Assembly (NCBI GenBank): GCA_030765065.1
Contig: CM060981.1
Span: forward strand, 227,361,152 to 227,425,151
Origin: Deroplatys truncata
Taxonomy: Eukaryota; Arthropoda; Insecta; Mantodea; Mantidae
Direction of reading: 5' to 3'
Length of the DNA stretch: 64,000 nucleotides
Shown: positions 10,809 through 22,158 of the stretch, piece after piece
Position numbering within the stretch: position 1 is the first letter of the stretch
How the letters are laid out: each line of letters opens with the position of its first letter
Made by a program: the position numbers and the translations under genes
The notes under the pieces: model-generated
Databases searched by the model: none
What the model was told of the DNA's origin: nothing
Seen by the model: the letters and a program-made list of their open reading frames with translations, nothing else

Positions 10809-11129
10809 TAAGTTTACCAGGAAGGGAACATAAACTTAAATGTGGATTGCAATAAAATTGTTTGCATATTCACCAGTCAGTCGACTCATCTGGCTGATGT
10901 GAAGGATCATCATTTGAATCTGAACCAAGGAACAGCATGAGCAGGCCTTCAGCCTTGTCCAATAGCAATTCTGTGCCAGATGAAGTAATAATAGTAATAA
11001 TAATAAACAATTATCAGAAACATAGAGCACCAAAGAGATTCTAAAACTCGCAAAATTCCATCCCTTCTCCTGACACAGTTTCACCATCCTTACTCCTCTG
11101 GACACTATTACGATTCTACTTGCAAACTC
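10480..11129. other. No gene; TAA microsatellite region
   Basis: Contains a TAA-repeat tract at 10762-10807 and a second short imperfect TAA tract near 10985-11008. Otherwise unrecognised AT-rich sequence. Confidence 0.45.
10762..10807. repeat. TAA microsatellite
   Basis: About 15 uninterrupted TAA units. Confidence 0.95.
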
Positions 11130-11435
11130 ATTCAACGTAAATGCAACAGTCCTTCCCAGAGGCAGAAGTACTTCTTCCTGTTTAGCTGAAGCACGTCTTT
11201 TTATACTTGACTTCGCTTGAAACACTTAGACTTCATTTGGAACAACCATATCAATTGGTTGAAACAAAACATTATGTACAGTCCAAGTGTGCCATTTGTT
11301 AGTCACATATATATGCAGCATAGGCAGTCGTAAGCGTTTCTTTTAATAAGATGCGAAACGTTCTGTTTCTCTAAGAAGTGATTATCCATAAGAAAATCAA
11401 TGGGAAAATAAAATACAATGAACTGAAACAGCTAG
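11130..11435 (+). repeat. Repeat R3, copy B part 1
   Basis: Counterpart of 4608-4765 plus 5642-5678 plus the start of 6251-6535. Without the Tc1 and SINE insertions it is the pre-insertion form of that locus. Cut at 11435 by HELx copy 5 and continuing at 12304. Confidence 0.6.
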
Positions 11436-12303
11436 TTACTTTCTCTACTACATATAGTAAGTAGAGGAAGTATTGTATTCCACCCAAAAATCCGATACCC
11501 ATATTTCACCGGAAATATATGTTTTGAGGCCCCCTGAATCCAAAAGAACGTTTTTGTAAACATGTCCGTGTGTGTTTCTGTGTCTGTGAACAGCATACCT
11601 GAGAAACAAACAGTCGGATAAACACCAAACTTGGTATTTAGGTTCAGTATCTTCCAGAGATGTGACACGAAGGTTTTCAAGAAAATCCCCCCCACCCCAG
11701 ATTACCCTTTACATGGAACATTTTTCGAAAATTTTAATTTTATCAAAAATAGCTCTAACCAGTTTGATTAATGTATTATATGTTTAAGATATTTTCATGA
11801 CAAATTAAACGTATATCTTGAATTTTCTGGGAATGTCTTCAAAAGTATTCTTCATTGTGAACGACTTTTGCATAACTGGTAAACCATAACAAACCATAAG
11901 AGACAGACAAAAGTTTACTGCACAAAAAACGTAGATCGCGTTAAAATACACAATTTGTCATATACATTTTTTTTGTTGAGTGAACCATTTTCCAGGTTTT
12001 TTTTTTTGTTATTTCCTTACATTTTCCAATACTTATACTTTTTCTCCAATTGGAATTCGTTATTCATTTTTTTTTGTCCTAGTAATGCAAAGAGAATGGA
12101 ATGCGCCACATAGCAACCAGCTCTTAAAATACTTGACTATCGCTTAAAACCTACCATATTCCCCTTCCATATATAAGAAAATTAGCAATAAGATTAACGT
12201 CTCGATATCTCGGTTAACATGAAGCATATGGAGAATAAGCGTTTGTAAAAACAGTTTGTACAAGAGTAGAGAAAGTCATGTGAGTGTAACGCATCAGATT
12301 TTG
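11436..12303 (-). mobile_element. HELx copy 5, near complete
   Basis: Minus-strand copy with both ends: TTACTTTCTCTACTAC at left and GTAGAGAAAGTCATGTGAGT then GCATCAGATTTT at right. The microsatellite is short (GTGTGTTTCTGTGTCTGTG). Flanked on both sides by R3; comparison with copy A shows insertion without target duplication. Confidence 0.88.
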
Positions 12304-12402
12304 TAGTATTAACTGCACAGTACAACAAATTAATACATTCCGTACACACCAACTGAGGACACCATTCAGGAAAATACAAATTGAGCATAAAGTTCCTCAC
12401 TG
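12304..12402 (+). repeat. Repeat R3, copy B part 2
   Basis: Matches 6420-6513 at many positions (CATTCAGGAAAATACA against CATTCAAGAAGGTACA). Interrupted at its right side by a MITE. Confidence 0.6.
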
Positions 12403-12649
12403 TAGTGCATTTGTTTTAAGTTGAAATATAGAAAGTAGAAAGAGATAGCACTATATTCCAAACGACAGCTGGTAAGCCTTAGTTATCTAATCTCAAAACC
12501 TCTACTATTGAAACTTACTATTTAAAATCTGCGTTAGGATTAAACATGAAATTTAGAAGAAACTGTAAAACATGAACATGAACTGTTCCTTCCTAGACCG
12601 GTCAAGTAGCGTCAAAATGGTCATGTTTCAACTTAAACCTCACGTACTG
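12403..12649 (+). mobile_element. TA-target MITE, copy 1 (247 bp)
   Basis: Imperfect terminal inverted repeats: TAGTGCATTTGTTTTAAGTT at left against CAGTACGTGAGGTTTAAGTT (minus strand) at right. TA follows at 12650; the left dinucleotide is TG, probably a mutated TA. A second copy lies at 35833-36214. TIR and TA target fit a Tc1/mariner-type non-autonomous element. Confidence 0.7.
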
Positions 12650-12763
12650 TAATTATGAATACTTTCGTTTGAAAATCTATCCGTAAGTATAGGTTAAAGG
12701 TCACACAATGGGGGGACACTTTGAGCTTTGCAGCTACCACCCCAGGAGGAGGGGATGAAGTGA

Positions 12764-12895
12764 AGAATTTGATATCGAAATTTTACCAGAAGTACACGTT
12801 TAGAGGCTCCCTGAAACCAAAAAGAGCATTTTTAGAAAAACGTGTGTATGTGTGTGTCTATGAAAACATAATAAAAAACGAAAAGTCATTAAATG
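12764..12895 (-). mobile_element. HELx copy 6, 3' part
   Basis: Minus-strand 3' portion from the GATATCGAAATTTTACC landmark to AAAAGTCATTAAATG. It is split by a mariner-type element and resumes at 13346. The stem-loop end is missing. Confidence 0.7.
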
Positions 12896-13343
12896 CAGGG
12901 TTATTTAAAAAGAAGGAACATATTTTAAATATTCGTTTTTAATGAACAACAATAGATAACGACACATACGAAACATCATTGAATAGAGGAAAGGCGCTGC
13001 GCTTGTTTACGAGAAAATGGTGGTGCTACAGGAAAAGTCGTTTTGTGTGCTGCATTACGCAAAGAGTGAATCCATTGTTTCATTGCAACGTGCATTTCGC
13101 TGCAAGTTCAACAGCGAGCAGTCTCGTCATAAAACTTTACAATTGATTCAATAAATTCGTAGAAGGTGGTTGCGTATGCAAGCCGAAAAGCACTGGTCGT
13201 CCTCGTATAACAAATAGTGCTCATTTTGAACACATAAAATAAAATTTTGAACTTTTTTCTATTCAGTGATGTATCGCATGTGTTGCCATCTTGTTCATTA
13301 GAAATAAATATTTAAAGTCTGATCTTTCTTTTGAATAACCCTG
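12896..13343 (+). mobile_element. Mariner-type element, internally deleted (448 bp)
   Basis: Ends CAGGGTTATTTAAAAAGAA and, inverted, CAGGGTTATTCAAAAGAA; TA at 13344-13345 and TG (mutated TA) at 12894-12895. Inserted in HELx copy 6, whose sequence resumes in register. It keeps the start of a transposase frame near 13018-13190. Confidence 0.8.
13018..13190 (+). pseudogene. Transposase N-terminal helix-turn-helix remnant
   Basis: Translates as MVVLQEKSFCVLHYAKSES then VSLQRAFRCKF and NSEQSRHKTLQLIQ before a stop. This resembles the DUF4817-type N-terminal domain found before DDE_3 transposase domains. The catalytic domain is deleted. Confidence 0.6.
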
Positions 13344-13345
13344 TA

Positions 13346-13718
13346 TCAAACCCCCAAGGAATAAACTGCTAGGTCTTCCAAGGATGTGACTTGCAGATTT
13401 TCAAGAAAGTCTACTTATCATAAACTGGTCTTTACATGGAAAAACTATTATTTTAATTTTCTCAAAAATGATTCTAAGGATGTTGATTACTATACCATGT
13501 TTAAGATATTTGCATGACAGATAAAATGATATCTGGAATTTTTGCGATTAGCCTGTGAAGTCCCCCTATTCTGAATGGTTTTAGTAAACCATAAGTAGTA
13601 AACCGTATGTAATGGACAAAATCTTATAGAGCAAATCTTGTATCTTGTAAAACATCACAATGTAATTATATAAAACATTTCCGAGATATTCTTGTTATTG
13701 GTATAAATTTTCTTTTAC
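13346..13718 (-). mobile_element. HELx copy 6, middle part
   Basis: Continues copy 6 from TATCAAACCCCCAAGGAAT to CGAGATATTCTTGTTATTGG. Its 5' section appears to lie at 15383-15641, beyond two inserted HELx copies. Confidence 0.65.
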
Positions 13719-13719
13719 T

Positions 13720-14484
13720 TATTACTTTCTTGACCACGTACATAGTAGATAGAGAAGATATTGTATTCCACCAAAAATTGGACACTGAGATTTCAGTGAA
13801 AATACATGTTTTCAGGACTCCTGAATCCAAATAAACCATTTTTGTAAACATGACCATGTGTGCGTCTGTGTATGTCTGTGAACACCAGAAATCAAAAACG
13901 AAAAGTCCGATAAATACCAGACACGACACGACGATTTTTCAGGAAAATCCCCCACCCCAAATATCCTTTACATGGAACATTTTACGAAAATTTTTATTTT
14001 CGAAAAAAATGCCTACAAAGATTTTGATTATATGCTATACATGGAAGATATATATATGAAAAAAATGTATGCCTTGAATTTTCTGGGAATAGTCTAGAAA
14101 CTCCTCTTCAATTGGAAGGAGTTTTTTTGTAATCTTGTATAACTAGTAAACGTTAGGCGATAGACGAAAATGTAGATTTATTTAAAACATACAATTTACG
14201 TAATCTCCAAGATATCCGTTATTAGTGATTTGAATTGTTCAATCCGTTATTCTTTTAAAGTCGACTTTCAGTTGTTTCCTACAGTTGCATGGAAAAGTGA
14301 GGCTAGTATAAAGCATACAGTTCTAAAACATTTGAGTATCACTATTCCCTTTGCATTTATAACGAAATGTGATATGTGTAATCTGCAAAGGTTCATCTCG
14401 ATTAAATGAAGTAAACAGAAAACAAGTTTTAATGGTTATTAATAAATGATAGAGAGTAGAGAAAGAGTGAATGTAACACATTTT
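13720..14484 (-). mobile_element. HELx copy 7
   Basis: Complete minus-strand copy of the short 5'-type, from TTACTTTCTTGACCACG to GTAGAGAAAGAGTGAATG and AACACATTTTT. Its 5' end directly abuts the 3' end of copy 8 (head-to-tail). Confidence 0.8.
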
Positions 14485-15382
14485 TACTTTCTCTACTACG
14501 TACAGTAAGTAGGGGCAGTATTGTATTCCACCCAAAATTTTGATACCGAGATTTCACCTGAAATGCATGTTTTGAGACATCCTGAATCCAAAAAAAAAGC
14601 ATTTTTGGAAACATGTCCGTGTGTGTGTCTGTCTGTGTCTGTGAACAGCATAACTCAGAAACGAACAGTCGGATAAACACCAAACTTCGTATTTAGCTTC
14701 AGTATCTTCCAGAGATGCGACACAAGGTTTTCAAGAAAATTCTCCATCCCAGATTACCCTTTGCATGGAAGTTTTTTCTAAAAGTTTAATTTTCTAAAAA
14801 ATGGCTCTAACGATTTTGATTAAAATATCATATGTTTAAGATATTTTCATGACAAATAAAATGTATATCTTGAATTTTCTGGGAATATCTCCAAAAGTAT
14901 TCTACATTGTGAACGACTTTTGCATAACTGGTAAAGCATAAGAGATAAACATTTTACTACACAAAAAATGTAGATCGCGTTAAAATACACAATTTATGTC
15001 ATATACATTTTTTTGTTGAGTGAACCATTTTCGAGATATTGCTTGTTATTCCCTTAAATTTTTCAATACTTATTTTCTAAAATGGGAATTCGTTAGTCAT
15101 TTTTTTGTCTTGGATTTGCAAAGAGTTATAATCTGTGGCAAAGGGAATGGTGCTGCACCTAGCAACCAGCTATTAAGAGATACGTAAGTGCTTAAAGGCT
15201 AGTATATTTCTATATTGCCCTTGTAAATATATATTCCCCTTACATCAACAAGAAAATCAGCAATAAGATAGAGCCTTCAAATGTTTATGTCGATTAACAT
15301 GAAGTAAATGGAGAATAAGCGTTTGTAAAAATAGTTTGTACAAGAGTAGAGAAAGTCATGTGAGTGTAACACATCAGATTTT
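14485..15382 (-). mobile_element. HELx copy 8
   Basis: Complete minus-strand copy from TACTTTCTCTACTACGTAC to GTAACACATCAGATTTT. It carries a variant 5' section (TGGTGCTGCACCTAGCAACC) also seen at 57485. Confidence 0.85.
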
Positions 15383-15641
15383 ACTTTTTCTCAAATTCGT
15401 TATTCACTTTTTTTGTCCTGCTAATGCAAAGAGAATGGAATACTCCACATAACAACCAGGTCTTAAAATATTTGACTATCGCTTAAAACCTACCAATTCC
15501 CCTTGCATCTATAAGAAAATTAGCAATAAGATTAACATCTCGATGTCTCGTAACATGAATCATATGTGGAGAATAAGCATTTGTAAAAATAATTTGTACA
15601 AGAGTAGAGAAAGTCATGTGAGTGTAACACATCAGATTTTT
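15383..15641 (-). mobile_element. HELx copy 9, 5' section
   Basis: Begins abruptly with ACTTTTTCTCAAATTCG, an internal position, and runs to the normal 5' end GTAACACATCAGATTTT. Best read as the missing 5' part of copy 6. Confidence 0.65.
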
Positions 15642-15986
15642 TCTTAAGTATCGTAAGCATGGTTTTTTTTAGGTTCTTCTCCTGTTAGACATGCTGTTCA
15701 TTACTTTGCATCACCCCTGTAGAGAGATTTCACAATGGATCGTCTGACTATTATACTGGCAAACTCCCATAAATGTACCATGGCGCCAATTTCACACGTG
15801 TGCTCTAAGTGGCTTTTCAACAATTGTCTCAGCGTCAAGTGAGGCTACTTTTGAATGTAGTCATTTCACAGAAATCTGATGTGTTGCATTTCCATGACTT
15901 TCTCTACTCGGTGTTCTATGAGTTATTGTTACATGAACATATTCTTCTGTTTACTACTTATTACTCCAGAATACGTTTTCATTATA
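15642..15986. other. No gene; unrecognised
   Basis: Short intervening stretch. A CAGAAATCTGATGTGTTGCAT then CATGACTTTCTCTAC at about 15866-15906 is a stray plus-strand HELx 5' end of roughly 100 bases, cut by the mariner-type element at 15987. Confidence 0.5.
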
Positions 15987-16158
15987 CAGAGTGTTCCACG
16001 CGAATGTCCCTAACTTCAATTGCATGTGCCGGGTAAACGGTTGAAGCTAGACACTTACGACGGCGTTCATATAAAATGAAAACTCAACAAGTTTCGAATC
16101 CTGTCGGTAGATGATGCAAAGACACGGTTTTCATTCTTAGATTTTATCGTTTATCAAA

Positions 16159-17106
16159 ATGGTGACACCGCAGATCAAAGCGCAAACTGTTCTGCGGTAT
16201 GCGACGTTTAAATCATTTTTCTGAGTTCAAAGGAAATTTCAGCGAGGCTTTAACCATGATGCGCCAACTGCTAAAACCATAAAGAAGTGGTACGATAAAA
16301 TTTTAGCTACCGGAACTGTGTTACAGAAGCATGGTCGTGGTCACAAAACATCCGACGAAATGGTTGCAAATGTTCAACCCGCTTATGAGCGAAGTCCACG
16401 AAAGTCATTAAGAAGAGCTTCGTGGGAACTTCAAATACCGAAATTAACATTGCAACAAATTGTCCACAAACGTCTCAAACTGTACGCATACAAATTGCAC
16501 CATCTGAAGCCAAATGACAAGCCCAAACGAGTGCTAGACTGTCTCGGCGCTGATCTTGATTTCTTCTCGGACGAAGCCGCTTTCCATGTGTCAGGCAAGG
16601 TAAACCGGCATAATGTGCGGATCTGGAGATTGCAGAATCCTCACGTTACACAAGAGCACGTTCGTGATAGTCCCAAGGTCAGTGTTTGGTGCGGTTTGTC
16701 ACAGAAAAATGTCACTGGACCGTTTTTCTTCGCCAAGAAAACTGTCCGTGGTACCACATGCCAGGGAAATTCTTCTTTCTACAAATTGAACATTTGCAGC
16801 CTATCATCCTTTTCAAACAATGAAGTTCGTACAACTTTGGACAACATTTTCCCGGACGTTGGATTGGTAGGGGAGGATCGATCGCGTGGCTTGAGAGATC
16901 TCCCGATTTCACATCGCTCGATTTCTTTCTCTGGAGATATCTCATAGTTAAAGTTTCCGCCACCCCAGTCAGAGACCTTGTGATCTTTGGGAGCGCATCA
17001 TAGATGCTTTTGAGAGCATTTCAGAAGACATGCTCCAATGTACTCGGCAAGAAATTGTTCATCGCCTCGTCACAGTGACTGCTGAAGCTCACACAAATAT
17101 GTGGTG
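16159..17106 (+). pseudogene. DUF4817/DDE_3-type transposase, frameshifted
   Basis: Starts MVTPQIKAQTVLRYATF, then a stop and frame change. The main frame (16318-16947) shows SPRKSLRRASWELQIPK, a HTH-linked segment, FSDEAAFHVSGKVNRHNVR (first catalytic Asp), DSPKVSVWCGLSQ and GPFFFAKKTV. Further frameshifts follow; WPPRSPD-like sequence is degraded near 16895, and the C-terminal end resembling SISEDMLQ is in another frame near 17020. A stretch between KPNDKPKR and FSDEA is shorter than I would expect. Dead copy of a cut-and-paste transposase. Confidence 0.82.
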
Positions 17107-17156
17107 ACGTGCATATCGAAACTTGTAAGTTATCTTCAACCGTTTATCCGTCACAT

Positions 17157-17959
17157 TGTCGCGGTATTCTGTCGTGTTATCTTATCTGCTGGGCGCCTGT
17201 TATTATTTTACTATTTTGAATTTTGGGTTCTTTGTCCTCCGGCTAACTATTATTACTCAGTCGAGTAAATATCTCTTGAACAGGGTATGTAAACGGAAAG
17301 GAGTTGTTACTAAAAGATAACACTGATAAAAGAATTTGTTTTTACACTTTTATTGTCGTCACACATAATTAATTTCACATATTTAATCTTGATATACGCC
17401 TGACTGAAACTGTTATATTTTCGAATGTAACTACAATCACTTATTTACCGCGCACTATTAATTCGCGTATTTCACATTTTGTAACTAACTTTACGACGCG
17501 AGAGATTCTGTAGAATTGCGCGACGTTTGCCTTGTGAATGATTCTGTAGAACTGCGCGATACATGCCTGTGGCTCAAGAATTTATACTCCCTCATCCCGA
17601 TATGCCTAAACATTATAATAGAGCTGCTATTGGTTAATAAATCTTGCCAACATTAGCGTTTGTTTTATAAGCCAACCATAATTACTAAAACATATGCTCT
17701 AGGGAACATATTCCCTCCATTTCTAAAGAAAGGCACCCTACCCTGACGTCATTTGTTTGTCTCTTCTAATTGATAAACAACTCACCCCCTCGTTTCATTG
17801 TTACCCAATCCTATTGTTAGTTTCAGTGAGGCCGTGTAAACCTATTTCCTAACAATGCTAATAGTTAACAAACATCTCAAATCATTGTCATACAATAATG
17901 TTAATTTACAATACAATCACTCTGGCATTCACAGTGTTGTGATATGAAATACTGCCTCA
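17157..17959 (+). mobile_element. Solo LTR copy 1 (803 bp)
   Basis: Begins TGTCGCGG and ends ACTGCCTCA, flanked by ACAT at 17153-17156 and 17960-17963. It lies inside the mariner-type element. Related in sequence and end structure to the LTRs at 25608 and 52784 (shared CTCCGGCT/CCTCGGCT segment and AATACTG end). A 4-bp duplication fits Ty3/gypsy-type LTR retrotransposons; the assignment is inference. Strand is assigned by the shared orientation only. Confidence 0.82.
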
Positions 17960-18138
17960 ACATAGAGTTGTAATTAGGGACATTCAAGCCTACTACCCTG
18001 TACATCCCTCTAGGTGTAAGGATACAAATGGTAAAGTCATAGTCAGATTCTTAAAATGCAGATCACTATGTCATAAATAAAATTGCAAGCTCTCTGCATG
18101 GCTGCGGGAAGAAGTGACTTACTACTTAAAAAAGCAAA

Positions 18139-18973
18139 ATCTGATGTGTTTCACTCACATGACTTTCTCTACTCTTGTACAAACTATTTTTACAAACGCT
18201 TATTCTCCGTATGTTTCATGTTAATCGAGATATCGAGATGTTAATCTGATTGTTAATTTTCTTGTAGATGCAAGGGGAATATGGTGGGTTTTAAGCGATA
18301 GTCAAATATTTTAGGAGCTGGTTGCTATGTGGCGCACTCCATTCTCTTTTCATGTCCAGGACATAAAAAGACGAATAACGAATTTGAGAAAAAATATAAG
18401 AATTTGAAAATTTAAGGGAATAACAAGCAATATCTCGAAAATGGTTCACTCAACAAAAAAATGTATATGACATAAATTGTGTATTTTAACGCGATCTACA
18501 TTTTTTGTGTAGTAAAATTTTGTCTATCTCTTATGGTTTACCAGTCATGTAAACATCGTTCACAATAAAGAATATTTTAGACATTCACAGAAAATTCGAG
18601 ATATACATTTCATTTGTCATGAAAATATCTTAAACATATGATATTTTAATCAATAATCGTTAGAGCCATTATTTAGAAAATTAAAATTTTCGAAAAATGT
18701 TCCATGTAAAGGGTAATCTGGGGTGAGGGGATTTTCTTGAAAACCTTCGTGTCGCAACTCTGGAAGATACTGAACATAAATACCCAGTTTGGTGTTTATC
18801 CGACTGTTCGTTTCTGAGTTATGCTGTTCACACACACACGGACATGTTTCTAAAAATGCTTTTTTTTGGATTCAGGGGGTCTCAAAACATGTATTTCCGG
18901 TGAAATCTCGGTATCGAATCTTTGGGTGGAATACAATACTTCCCATACGTACTATACGTAGTAGAGAAAGTAA
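18139..18973 (+). mobile_element. HELx copy 10
   Basis: Complete plus-strand copy: AATCTGATGTGTTTCAC start, subterminal ACTTTCTCTAC, short CACACACACG microsatellite, GTAGTAGAGAAAGTAAT end. Confidence 0.88.
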
Positions 18974-18977
18974 TAAT

Positions 18978-19224
18978 TAGCTTTTTGAATATTCAAACCT
19001 TAACAAAGAATATCTCGCAAAATGTTAACACCAGAAAATTGTTTTTTGACATAAACTATATGCTTTAACGAGATATTATTTACTGTGTTGTAGTATTTTG
19101 TCTTTCTCGTATGATTTACTCACCGTATATAAAGGTCCTTTAGAACGAACGGGACTTCACAGGCTATTCGCAAAAAATTCAGGATGTCATGCAAATATCT
19201 TAAAATATGGTAATTTAAGTTATA
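18978..19224 (+). mobile_element. HELx copy 11, internal fragment
   Basis: Internal section only (AAAGAATATCTCGCAAAATG to AAATATCTTAAAATATGG). Lies directly after copy 10, and its right side is replaced by a SINE region. Confidence 0.6.
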
Positions 19225-19264
19225 CAACGATCGCACACTGCGACTATATAGATCCATTGTGTCT

Positions 19265-19675
19265 AACATCCCCCAGGAGGTTACAGGCGGCAGGTAGACA
19301 AGCCGCAGAGACCCGCGGAAGTCTCTAACTGTTCTAGGCTCGAAGACTCGTCCCACTGCTGGAGCAGCCTAGAGAGGGCGAAGAACGACCCGTCGACCAA
19401 AGTATCCCTCTAGTGTCCACTGGAAGTACTCTTTCCTTTGAGAAAGCATTCGCGCCATTTGTCCGGCACCGCCATACACCACGAAACGCAAAAACACATC
19501 TGAAAATGAGAAGGAAGTGGATTTAAAGGAAAATTATGGTTAGGAAACCACGGTAGAGGAGAAACCACCCAGTATTCGCCTAACGACCAGGGAAAAACAC
19601 GGCAGAATGAGCGGTCGAGAGGGCTCGAAAGTGGGACCTCCCGAATACGAGCGTCACGGGGTATCTCCCTCGGCC
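19265..19675 (-). mobile_element. tRNA-headed SINE, minus strand
   Basis: On the minus strand: ATTGGCCGAGGGAGATACCC head, GGGAGGTCCCACTTTCGAGC in the B-box position, then TTTTTCCCTGGTCGTTAGGC as in the SINEs at 5679 and 28411. Left boundary uncertain. Confidence 0.65.
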
Positions 19676-20003
19676 AATATGATAATTTATAATATGACAT
19701 CGTTAGTTTCAGAGACCAGAATTCCTGCTTTTTGAATACCTAATAGGAATTCAAAAAGTATTCGATAATTAGCTCGGGGAGGCATTCAGGCCAGCCTCAA
19801 AGTTATGTCGTGGGCTGAGTTTCATTCATGTTATCGATTATCCGTAAACCACATCAGCTGACCGATCAATTTGTAATTTAATAATTATTCTAGATTTGTC
19901 AACACTTTGCCATGATCTAAACTTAATGGAGCTCCCGTTTCAAATAAAATAATGAATGAAGCTTGAGCTTCTAAAATAGGTAAAAAGCTGAGAATGTTAG
20001 CTT
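19676..20003. other. No gene; nothing recognised
   Basis: AT-rich intervening sequence; a local pair TGAATACCTAATAGGAATTC / GAATTCAAAAAGTATTC near 19733-19766 forms a weak inverted repeat. Confidence 0.4.
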
Positions 20004-20780
20004 TTACCTTCCCTCGACGTATTTAGTAGGTAGAGAAGGTATTGCATTTCACCCAAAAGTTCGATACCCAGATTTCACAGGAAATACATGTTTTGAGCCC
20101 CCTGAAAAAAATAATTTTTATAAAAACAGTCCATGTGTATGTCTGTCTACATGGCTGTGAACACAATAACTCAAAAACAAAAAGTTGGATAACTACCAAT
20201 CATCTTACAAGGATGCGACACGAAGATTTTAAGAAAATCACACCACTCCCAGCAACCATTTACATAGAACATTTTTCGTAAAATCTGATTTTTTGAAAAA
20301 AAAACCGATTCTAACGATTTGGATTAAAAAAAGATATTTAAATGCCCAATAAAATGTATATCTTCAATTTTCTGGGAATAGCCTTTAAGGTCCTCATCAT
20401 TCAGAAAGAATTTTTTGCAATGTTATATAACGTTAAGCGATATACGAAAACACACAATGTATTTCAAATAAATTTTTTGTGGCTTAACAATTTCTGATAT
20501 ATGCGTTATTAATGGTTCTAATTGCTCATTCCTTGGCCAATTTTTAAAGTGCTTTCAACATTCAGTTTTTCTCGCGATTGCATTGAAACAGTATGGAATT
20601 TTAAGGCCAGCATATAGCGTACAGTTCTTGAACATTTGACTTTCGCTGTTCTCTTTGTGTTTATAAGGAAATATGTAATGTAGTTATTTCTACAAAGGTT
20701 TATTTGCATTATCAATATAGCTCTTATACTCCACTAATAACAAAGCAGAGAAAGTTATGTGAATGTATCACATAAGATTT
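20004..20780 (-). mobile_element. HELx copy 12, short 5'-type
   Basis: Runs from TACCTTCCCTCGACGTATTT (degraded 3' end) to GCAGAGAAAGTTATGTGAAT and CACATAAGATTT. Moderately diverged. Confidence 0.78.
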
Positions 20781-21107
20781 CTTTCAAGTATTCCCTTGCG
20801 CCTCCAAATAATCCAAAGCTGAACACGGGAAATGAAACTAAAAGGCGTTTCTCAGGAGGAACTTAATCATGTACATCAAAGTGAGCTGTTAAAAGGGACA
20901 GCGGATTTTTTTAAAAAGTGTAAATAAAACGCGTTTCCCCCGCGGATAAAATGCAGGTTTAACATAGGGAAAATAACTCTTACTAGTTGTATAAAGCTAA
21001 GCATTTAAAGAGACGAGGTGAAGCATAGGGTTATTTTTCATCCCTATTCATTATAATATAATATCATCGATATTAACCGATAGTAATTACTCCTCAGTGG
21101 ATAAAAG
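20781..21107. other. No gene; nothing recognised
   Basis: AT-rich stretch between two HELx copies with no feature I can support. Confidence 0.4.
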
Positions 21108-21374
21108 TCTAATGTGTTACATTCATCTGACTTTCTATACCCCTTATCGTTTACTTTTAAGTAGTTTCTACGAACTATTCTTACTAAACCTTATCTTTGT
21201 CTGTAACTAATATTAATCGAGATAAACTTTTGCAGAATAGTCTCATTGCACTTTCATTGTAGATAAAATGCAGACCCTGGAAATCCAAGCGATAGGTTTA
21301 AAAAGGTTCGCCTTGAACTCCCATACTGTTTTCATCACAGTGTGAAAAAGAACCAAATGGTGACGACTTAATAA
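21108..21374 (+). mobile_element. HELx copy 13, 5' part
   Basis: Starts GTCTAATGTGTTACATTC; short 5'-type body to GGTGACGACTTAATAA. Interrupted by copy 14 and resumes at 22159. Confidence 0.7.
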
Positions 21375-22158
21375 ATCTGATGTGTTGCACTCAAATGGGT
21401 CTGTCTACACTTGTACAACTATTTTTACAAACGCTTATTTTCCATCTACTTCATGTTGATCGAGATATTGAGATATTAATCTTATTGCTAATTTTCTTGA
21501 AAGTCCAAGGGGAATATGGTATGCTTTATGTGATAGTCAAATCTTTTAAGACCTGGTTACTATGTGGAGCATTTCGTCCTCTTTGCATATCCAGGACATA
21601 AAAAATATCCAATAAAAACATAAAAAGCAAGGGATATCTCGAAAATGGTAAACTTGACAAACAAAATGTATATGATATATATTGTGTGTTTTAAGGAGAT
21701 CTACATTTTTACAAGGTAAAGTTTTGTCATTTCTTACGCTTTACCAGTTATGTGAAAGCCATTCAGAGGACTTTTGGGGACATTCCCAGAAAATTCAAAA
21801 GGCACATTTTATTTGCCATAAAACTATTTTAAACATAAGATATTTTAATAAATATCATTAGAGCCATTTTTGAGAAAATTAGAATTTTCGAAAAATGTTC
21901 AATGCAAAGGGCAGTCTGGAGTAATGGGATTTTCTTAAAAATCTTTGTGTCGCATCCTTTGAAGATACTAAACTCAAATACCAAGTTTAGTATTTATCCG
22001 AGTTTTTTTTTGAGTTATACTGTTCACAGATCGACAGACAGATAGATACACACATGCACGCGCGGTCATGTTTCCAAAAATGCTTTATTTGGATTCAGGG
22101 TCGCTCAAAACATGTTGGAATGAAATACTTCTACTTACTATACGTAGTAGAGAAAGTA
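21375..22158 (+). mobile_element. HELx copy 14, nested in copy 13
   Basis: Complete plus-strand copy from ATCTGATGTGTTGCACTC to TATACGTAGTAGAGAAAGTA. The microsatellite reads GACAGACAGATAGATACAC. The flanks rejoin to give a continuous copy 13. Confidence 0.85.

Larger units (their letters stand above)
15987..18000 (+). mobile_element. Mariner-type DNA transposon with nested solo LTR
   Basis: TA at 15985-15986 and 18001-18002. Terminal repeats read CAGAGTGTTCCACGCGAATG at left and CAGGGTAGTAGGCTTGAATG (minus strand) at right, both followed by TCCCTAA. Without the LTR at 17157-17959 and its duplication the element is about 1.2 kb, a normal length for a one-gene transposon. Confidence 0.85.

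Noticed and set aside
10836..11225. 129-codon minus-strand protein
   Set aside because: It runs through a TAA/TTA microsatellite (poly-Leu) and into repeat R3; no motif.
19098..19356. Two overlapping small frames on opposite strands
   Set aside because: They cross the junction between a HELx fragment and a SINE, so they are chimeric noise.
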